NCBI GenBank assembly: GCA_947571775.1
Contig: CANOZK010000007.1
Span: forward strand, 1-64,000
Direction: 5' to 3'
From: an uncultured Lachnospiraceae bacterium
GTDB lineage: Bacteria; Bacillota; Clostridia; Lachnospirales; Lachnospiraceae
DNA length: 64,000 nt
Below are positions 59,847-64,000 of this stretch, piece by piece. The notes below the pieces were generated by a model. The model was given only the letters and a program-made list of their open reading frames with translations, searched no databases and was not told where the DNA came from. The translations under genes were made by a program, and so were the position numbers. The first letter of the stretch is position 1, and each line of letters starts with the position of its first letter.

Positions 59847-60341
59847 ATGGATCGCACATTGGAAAGCCATGAATTTGCTCCAGTCTATAATAAACATTCC
59901 AAGGTACTCATCCTTGGCACCTTCCCGTCGGTAAAATCCAGGGAAACGCAATTTTATTACGGCCATCCCCAGAATCGCTTCTGGAAACTTTTGGCACGGC
60001 TGACCGGCTGGCCTCTGCCAAAGACCATTCCCGAAAAAAAGGAGCTGCTCTTGCAAAACGGCATCGCCGTCTGGGATGTGATAAAGAGCTGCGAGATCGC
60101 AGGCTCCAGCGACAGCAGCATCCGCAACGTCATACCCAATGATTTGACGGAGATTTTGGAAAACAGTTCTATCACACGAATCTATGCCAACGGCAGAACT
60201 GCCCAGAAATTGTATGAGAAATATCTAAAGACTCAGACCGGGATGGAGATCGTCGGTTTGCCGTCTACCAGTCCGGCGAACGCTTCGTATTCGATGGAAA
60301 GGCTTGAAAGGAGCTGGGCGCAGGCGTTGGGAAAGGTGTAG
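59847..60341 (+). CDS. DNA-deoxyinosine glycosylase (UDG superfamily)
   Basis: A 164-residue uracil-DNA-glycosylase-fold protein. Motif 1 is G-T-F-P-S-V-K-S-R and F-Y-Y-G-H-P-Q-N-R-F-W, motif 2 is L-P-S-T-S-P-A-N-A-S. This pattern matches the hypoxanthine-DNA glycosylase branch (UDG family 6), which removes deaminated adenine from DNA. The stop codon lies within the terminator stem that follows. Confidence 0.85.
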   Translation: MDRTLESHEFAPVYNKHSKVLILGTFPSVKSRETQFYYGHPQNRFWKLLARLTGWPLPKTIPEKKELLLQNGIAVWDVIKSCEIAGSSDSSIRNVIPNDLTEILENSSITRIYANGRTAQKLYEKYLKTQTGMEIVGLPSTSPANASYSMERLERSWAQALGKV

Positions 60342-60367
60342 CTTTGGCTATGCCTTTTTTGATTTTT
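60335..60367 (+). terminator. Terminator after the glycosylase gene
   Basis: GGTGTAGC pairs with GCTATGCC (two G-U pairs), followed by TTTTTTGATTTTTTT. It overlaps the stop codon of the glycosylase gene. Confidence 0.75.
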
Positions 60368-60449
60368 TTCGTATTTTTCTTTCAGAACTGCACACACTGT
60401 CATAAAGAACAGACTCTAAGATAAAAAAATTGGGAAGGCAGGTGCATAT

Positions 60450-61838
60450 ATGGAGGAACAAAAAGCAGTCAAACCCTTTGGAATGGCCGATAAGATTGGG
60501 TATATGTTCGGCGATTTCGGCAATGATTTTACGTTTCTTTTGTCGTCTACGTTTATGCTGAAATTTTATACCGATGTGATGGGGATTGCCCCAGGCGTGG
60601 TGGGGACGCTGATGATGGCGGCCAGGTTCATTGATGCGTTTACCGATGTGACGATGGGGCAGATCGTAGACCGATCCAAGCCCACAAAGGATGGAAAATT
60701 CAAGCCCTGGATCAAGCGGGTGTGCGGGCCGGTGGCCATTGCCTCGTTTCTGATTTATCAGTCTGGATTTGCCAACATGTCTTATGGGTTCAAAGTGGTC
60801 TGGATGACCGTTACCTATATTTTGTGGGGATCTATTTTTTATACAGCCATCAATATTCCTTATGGTTCTATGGTTTCTGCGGTTTCTGACAGCCCGAAAG
60901 ATCGCGCAGAACTGTCCACATGGCGAAGCATCGGCGCAACGCTGGCAGGGTTGGTGATTGGCGCAGGTACGCCCATTGTAGCTTATGTGGTGGTGAATGG
61001 AAACACCGTGCTTTCCGGTCCGCGAATGACGGTGATTGCAGGAGGCTTTTCCGTGGCGGCAATCCTTTGCTATCTGCTTTGTTTTTGGCTGGTGCAGGAG
61101 CGCGTGCCCATTGAGGCGAATAACGAACGGCTGAATATCGCAAAATTATTAAAGAGTCTGGTGACGAATCGGTCGCTTTTGGGAATCATTGCGGCGTCTA
61201 TTCTGCTTTTGTTGGCGCAGTTTGGTATGCAGGGAATCTCAGGGTATGTGTTCCCGAACTATTATGGATCGGCCCAGGCTCAGTCAATGTCCTCCCTCGT
61301 TAGCAGTATCGCAACTCTGGTTATCTGCGCGCCTTTTGCGGTAAAACTTTCGGACAAATACGGCAAAAAAGAGTTGTCTGTTGTTTCTTGTTTCTTTGGA
61401 GCGCTTGCTTACTTAATTTGCCTGCTTGTGCGGCCGGGGAATGCTTATGTATATGTGGCCTTCTTTACATTGGCATTTTTGGGGCTGGGCTTTTTTAACA
61501 TGGTGATTTGGGCGATGATCACAGATGTAATTGACGATGCGGAGGTTCAGAATGGAGTCCGCGAAGATGGGACGATCTATTCGGTGTATTCCTTTGCCAG
61601 AAAGATTGGGCAGGCACTTTCTTCCGGTCTTGTGGGAGCGCTCCTTGGGCTGATCGGCTATACCCAGGCGACGGCGTTCGATCCGGATGTGACTAGAAAG
61701 ATTTTTACAATGTCCTGTGTGGTGCCCATTGTGGGACTGGTCGCCGTGGCTTTGGCCTTGTGGTTTATTTACCCTCTGAATAAAAAGTGTGTTGAGGAAA
61801 ACAGCGCGGAATTGAAGCGCAGGCATGAGACGAATTAG
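60450..61838 (+). CDS. GPH-family sugar:cation symporter
   Basis: A 462-residue transporter with twelve predicted membrane helices. The N-terminus with F-G-M-A-D-K-I-G-Y-M-F-G-D-F-G-N-D and the loop D-R-S-K-P-T-K-D-G-K-F-K-P-W is characteristic of the glycoside-pentoside-hexuronide family (MelB type), which imports sugars with Na+ or H+. Start follows GGGAAGG. It is followed by HAD and GH3 genes, so the cargo is likely a glycoside. Confidence 0.93.
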   Translation: MEEQKAVKPFGMADKIGYMFGDFGNDFTFLLSSTFMLKFYTDVMGIAPGVVGTLMMAARFIDAFTDVTMGQIVDRSKPTKDGKFKPWIKRVCGPVAIASFLIYQSGFANMSYGFKVVWMTVTYILWGSIFYTAINIPYGSMVSAVSDSPKDRAELSTWRSIGATLAGLVIGAGTPIVAYVVVNGNTVLSGPRMTVIAGGFSVAAILCYLLCFWLVQERVPIEANNERLNIAKLLKSLVTNRSLLGIIAASILLLLAQFGMQGISGYVFPNYYGSAQAQSMSSLVSSIATLVICAPFAVKLSDKYGKKELSVVSCFFGALAYLICLLVRPGNAYVYVAFFTLAFLGLGFFNMVIWAMITDVIDDAEVQNGVREDGTIYSVYSFARKIGQALSSGLVGALLGLIGYTQATAFDPDVTRKIFTMSCVVPIVGLVAVALALWFIYPLNKKCVEENSAELKRRHETN

Positions 61839-61851
61839 GAGGATCGGATGT

Positions 61852-62679
61852 ATGGCGGATAAGGAATATCTGATCTGTGTAGATTCTGACGGCTGTGCGA
61901 TGGATACCATGACCAGTAAGCATATGCAATGTTTTGGACCATATATGGTGCGGGAGTGGGGGCTGCAAAAATGGGAGGATTCTATCTTAAAGCGGTGGAA
62001 TGAAGTCAATCTTTATACCATAACCAGAGGAATCAACCGTTTTCAAGGTCTTTATAAAGCGCTTGAGGAAATCAACCAGAAATATATCCCCGTAGAGGGC
62101 ATAGAGAGCTTGGGAGAATGGGTGACGCATACGCCGGAGCTGTCCAATGATTCGCTGAAGCGGGAGATGGAAAAAACAGGAAGCCCCATTTTACAAAAAG
62201 CGCTGCGTTGGTCTGAGACTGTGAACGAAGGGGTGCGGGCGTTAAAGGAAAAGGACAGGCGGCCGTTTCCCAGAGTGCGGGAGTCTCTTGTATACGCCCA
62301 TGGTTTTGCAAAGGTTGCCATCGTTTCGTCTGCAAATCGGCAGGCTGTGATGGAGGAATGGGAAAATTATGAGTTATTGCCGTATACAGACTATGTGATG
62401 GCACAGGATTCCGGGAGCAAAGCCCGCTGCATTGCCAAACTGATGCAGGAGGGCTATCCAAAGGACAAAGTACTGATGATCGGGGATGCGCTGGGCGATT
62501 ACAAAGCGGCCAAATCCAACGATATATTTTTTTATCCAATCTTGGCGCGCCAAGAAGAGAGTTCTTGGAAGGAATTTCTGGATGCAGCCGGTCCCCGGTT
62601 CAAAGGCGGAAAATACGGCGGAGCATATCAAAGAGAAAAGATAGATACCTTTATGGATCATCTGAACGGACAGGCATGA
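61852..62679 (+). CDS. HAD-family hydrolase
   Basis: A 275-residue HAD hydrolase. Motif I is V-D-S-D-G-C-A-M-D (nucleophile Asp), motif II V-S-S-A-N, and motif III/IV M-I-G-D-A-L-G-D-Y. A helical cap of about 110 residues sits between motifs I and II, as in phosphonatase-type HADs. ATG 61852 follows AGGAGG; ATG 61825 would overlap the symporter. A sugar-phosphatase role is likely but not shown. Confidence 0.85.
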   Translation: MADKEYLICVDSDGCAMDTMTSKHMQCFGPYMVREWGLQKWEDSILKRWNEVNLYTITRGINRFQGLYKALEEINQKYIPVEGIESLGEWVTHTPELSNDSLKREMEKTGSPILQKALRWSETVNEGVRALKEKDRRPFPRVRESLVYAHGFAKVAIVSSANRQAVMEEWENYELLPYTDYVMAQDSGSKARCIAKLMQEGYPKDKVLMIGDALGDYKAAKSNDIFFYPILARQEESSWKEFLDAAGPRFKGGKYGGAYQREKIDTFMDHLNGQA

Positions 62680-62694
62680 AAGGAGGTTTACGCT

Positions 62695-64000
62695 ATGGTT
62701 GATTTGAAAGCAAATCCATATTATCTGAAAGAGGAGGACTGCAAATGGGTGGAGGATACCATTGCAGGCATGACGGATGAAGAGAAGGTAGGGCAGCTTT
62801 TCTTCCAGCTTACCCAGTCCCAGGACGAAGGACATTTAAAAGAGCTGATGGAAAAATACCATCTGGGCGGATGCCGTTACAATGCGGCTCCTGCAAAGGC
62901 AATCCAAGAACAGAACCGGACACTGCAAAAATATGCAAAAGTTCCGGTCATCATCGCCTGCAATACCGAAGCGGGCGGGGATGGAGCCTGTTCAGACGGA
63001 ACGCCGATTGCCTCCGAGTTAAAGATCGCGGCGACAGGGAACGAGGAATATGCGTTCGCCCTGGGCAAAATGGCAAATGAGGAGGCTGCGGCTATCGGCT
63101 GCAACATGGCGTTTGCGCCTATCTGCGACATTGCCTATAACTGGGAAAATACAGAGATCATCAACCGGGCCTTCGGAAACGATCCGGGGCGCGTGGCAAA
63201 GATGAGCGCCGCTTATTTAAGGGGGGCGCATACCGTTCCAGGATTTGCCTGCGCGGCCAAACATTTTCCGGGGAACGGGCTGGATTTCCGGGACGCTCAT
63301 CTTTCCAACAATGTCAATGATTTGGATGAAAAAGAGTGGGACGCCACATACGGGATGGTTTACAAAACCTTGTTTGAGCATGGGCTGGAAGCGATTATGG
63401 CAGGGCATATCATGCTTCCAAAGTATGCCAAGGCGATCAACCCAGATCTGAAAGAGGAAGAAATGATGCCGGCCACATTAAGCCCGGAAATCATGACCGG
63501 GCTGCTGCGGGAGAGAATGGGCTTCAACGGCATGGTCGTCACCGACGCTTCTCATATGGTCGCCATGACAAACCGGATGAAACGCTCGGAAATGCTGCCG
63601 CTTGCCATCAACGCAGGATGCGATATGTTCCTGTTCTTCAACGACCCGGAAGAAGACTTCGCCGCGATGCTCAAAGCCTATCAAGACGGCACCATCAGTG
63701 AAGAGCGGATGACCGAAGCTCTGACGCGTATTCTGGGCTTGAAAGCGCACATGGGCCTTCACCGGAAAGCAAAAGAGGAACTGGTGCCCCAGCCGGAGGT
63801 CATGGAGCGGACCTTGGGAAAAGAGGAATACAAGGAAATGCAGAGAACCATCAGCAATCACAGCATTACGCTGGTTAAATACAAGGATTCAGATGTGCTT
63901 CCTGTGAAACCGGAACGCTACAAACGGATTATGATTGTCAACATCAAAGGCGCCGGGGGCCCTATGGGCGAGATTATGCAGATGATGGGAATGCCGAGCA
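62695..64000 (+). CDS. Glycoside hydrolase family 3 enzyme, 3' partial
   Basis: The gene starts at ATG 62695 behind AAAGGAGG and runs off the right edge; 435 residues are visible. The GH3 barrel is clear: A-A-K-H-F-P-G-N-G near residue 185, D-A-H in the following loop and the nucleophile Asp in V-V-T-D-A-S near residue 283. The K-H-F-P-G and D-x-H pattern is that of NagZ-like N-acetylhexosaminidases, which use a His-Asp acid/base, although the exact specificity is not certain. It closes the symporter-HAD-GH3 cluster for glycoside use. Confidence 0.9.
   Translation, partial: MVDLKANPYYLKEEDCKWVEDTIAGMTDEEKVGQLFFQLTQSQDEGHLKELMEKYHLGGCRYNAAPAKAIQEQNRTLQKYAKVPVIIACNTEAGGDGACSDGTPIASELKIAATGNEEYAFALGKMANEEAAAIGCNMAFAPICDIAYNWENTEIINRAFGNDPGRVAKMSAAYLRGAHTVPGFACAAKHFPGNGLDFRDAHLSNNVNDLDEKEWDATYGMVYKTLFEHGLEAIMAGHIMLPKYAKAINPDLKEEEMMPATLSPEIMTGLLRERMGFNGMVVTDASHMVAMTNRMKRSEMLPLAINAGCDMFLFFNDPEEDFAAMLKAYQDGTISEERMTEALTRILGLKAHMGLHRKAKEELVPQPEVMERTLGKEEYKEMQRTISNHSITLVKYKDSDVLPVKPERYKRIMIVNIKGAGGPMGEIMQMMGMPS

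Overview
The window looks like the chromosome of an anaerobic Bacillota of the class Clostridia, most likely family Lachnospiraceae. This rests on gene content: HydF hydrogenase maturase, DapL, an ANTAR regulator beside glnA, the archaeal-type phosphoglycerate mutase/proposed homoserine kinase beside aspartokinase, DnaD/DnaI-type primosome genes, DUF975, DUF4190, DUF4860 and DUF2752 proteins, and strong AGGAGG ribosome binding sites. No rRNA, tRNA, CRISPR array or intact insertion sequence was seen.

Region 1 (about 1-28,300, AT-rich, + strand) is accessory and specialises in the cell surface. Positions 1-4326 encode four exported or membrane-anchored surface proteins: an X2-like repeat protein cut by the window edge, a protein with sixteen Ser/Asn-rich pentapeptides, a membrane-anchored beta protein, and an exported protein that ends in another X2-like domain. 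Positions 4565-28,300 form a 24-kb glycan locus of about 23 genes without a recognisable flippase, polymerase, exporter or membrane glycosyltransferase. It holds two DegT aminotransferases, a split transketolase, a sulfotransferase, WbqC, a CDP-glycerol transferase-like protein, three GT2 and two GT9-like glycosyltransferases, two radical SAM enzymes, a nucleotidyltransferase-kinase fusion, a SIS isomerase, a HAD phosphatase and two oxidoreductases. Nine of these proteins carry, or consist of, a related Rossmann-like G-x-G-x-x-G module at the N- or C-terminus. Part of the locus is duplicated: a frameshifted 3' scrap of a second SIS isomerase gene survives at 17,790-17,914, followed by a second copy of the small-protein/GT9 pair. 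My working hypothesis is a soluble sugar-nucleotide and glycosyltransferase system that decorates a surface protein, perhaps the Ser-rich one next door.

Region 2 (28,500-44,000) is core chromosome. It holds prfB with a programmed frameshift whose in-frame stop is UAA, a MerR/carboxymuconolactone decarboxylase pair with a classical 19-bp-spacer promoter, and a small type IV pilus-like operon with PilT as its only ATPase. It then has yigZ, a cyclophilin gene, gatC-dapL-dapF, an ANTAR regulator with glnA and a leader hairpin, an XRE regulator, and hydF. Two inverted copies of a roughly 100-bp intergenic repeat lie near 29.7 and 44.1 kb.

Region 3 (44,300-64,000) starts with a large exported protein that has three thioredoxin-like domains and two Fn3 domains. 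Next come a threonine/lysine-pathway operon (ACT protein, proposed homoserine kinase, aspartokinase), DUF membrane proteins, tex, a NUDIX gene, and a minus-strand dnaD-dnaI-prs operon. The rpsF-ssb-rpsR operon, a hypoxanthine/uracil-DNA glycosylase gene and a glycoside-use cluster (GPH symporter, HAD hydrolase, GH3 enzyme running off the end) complete the window.
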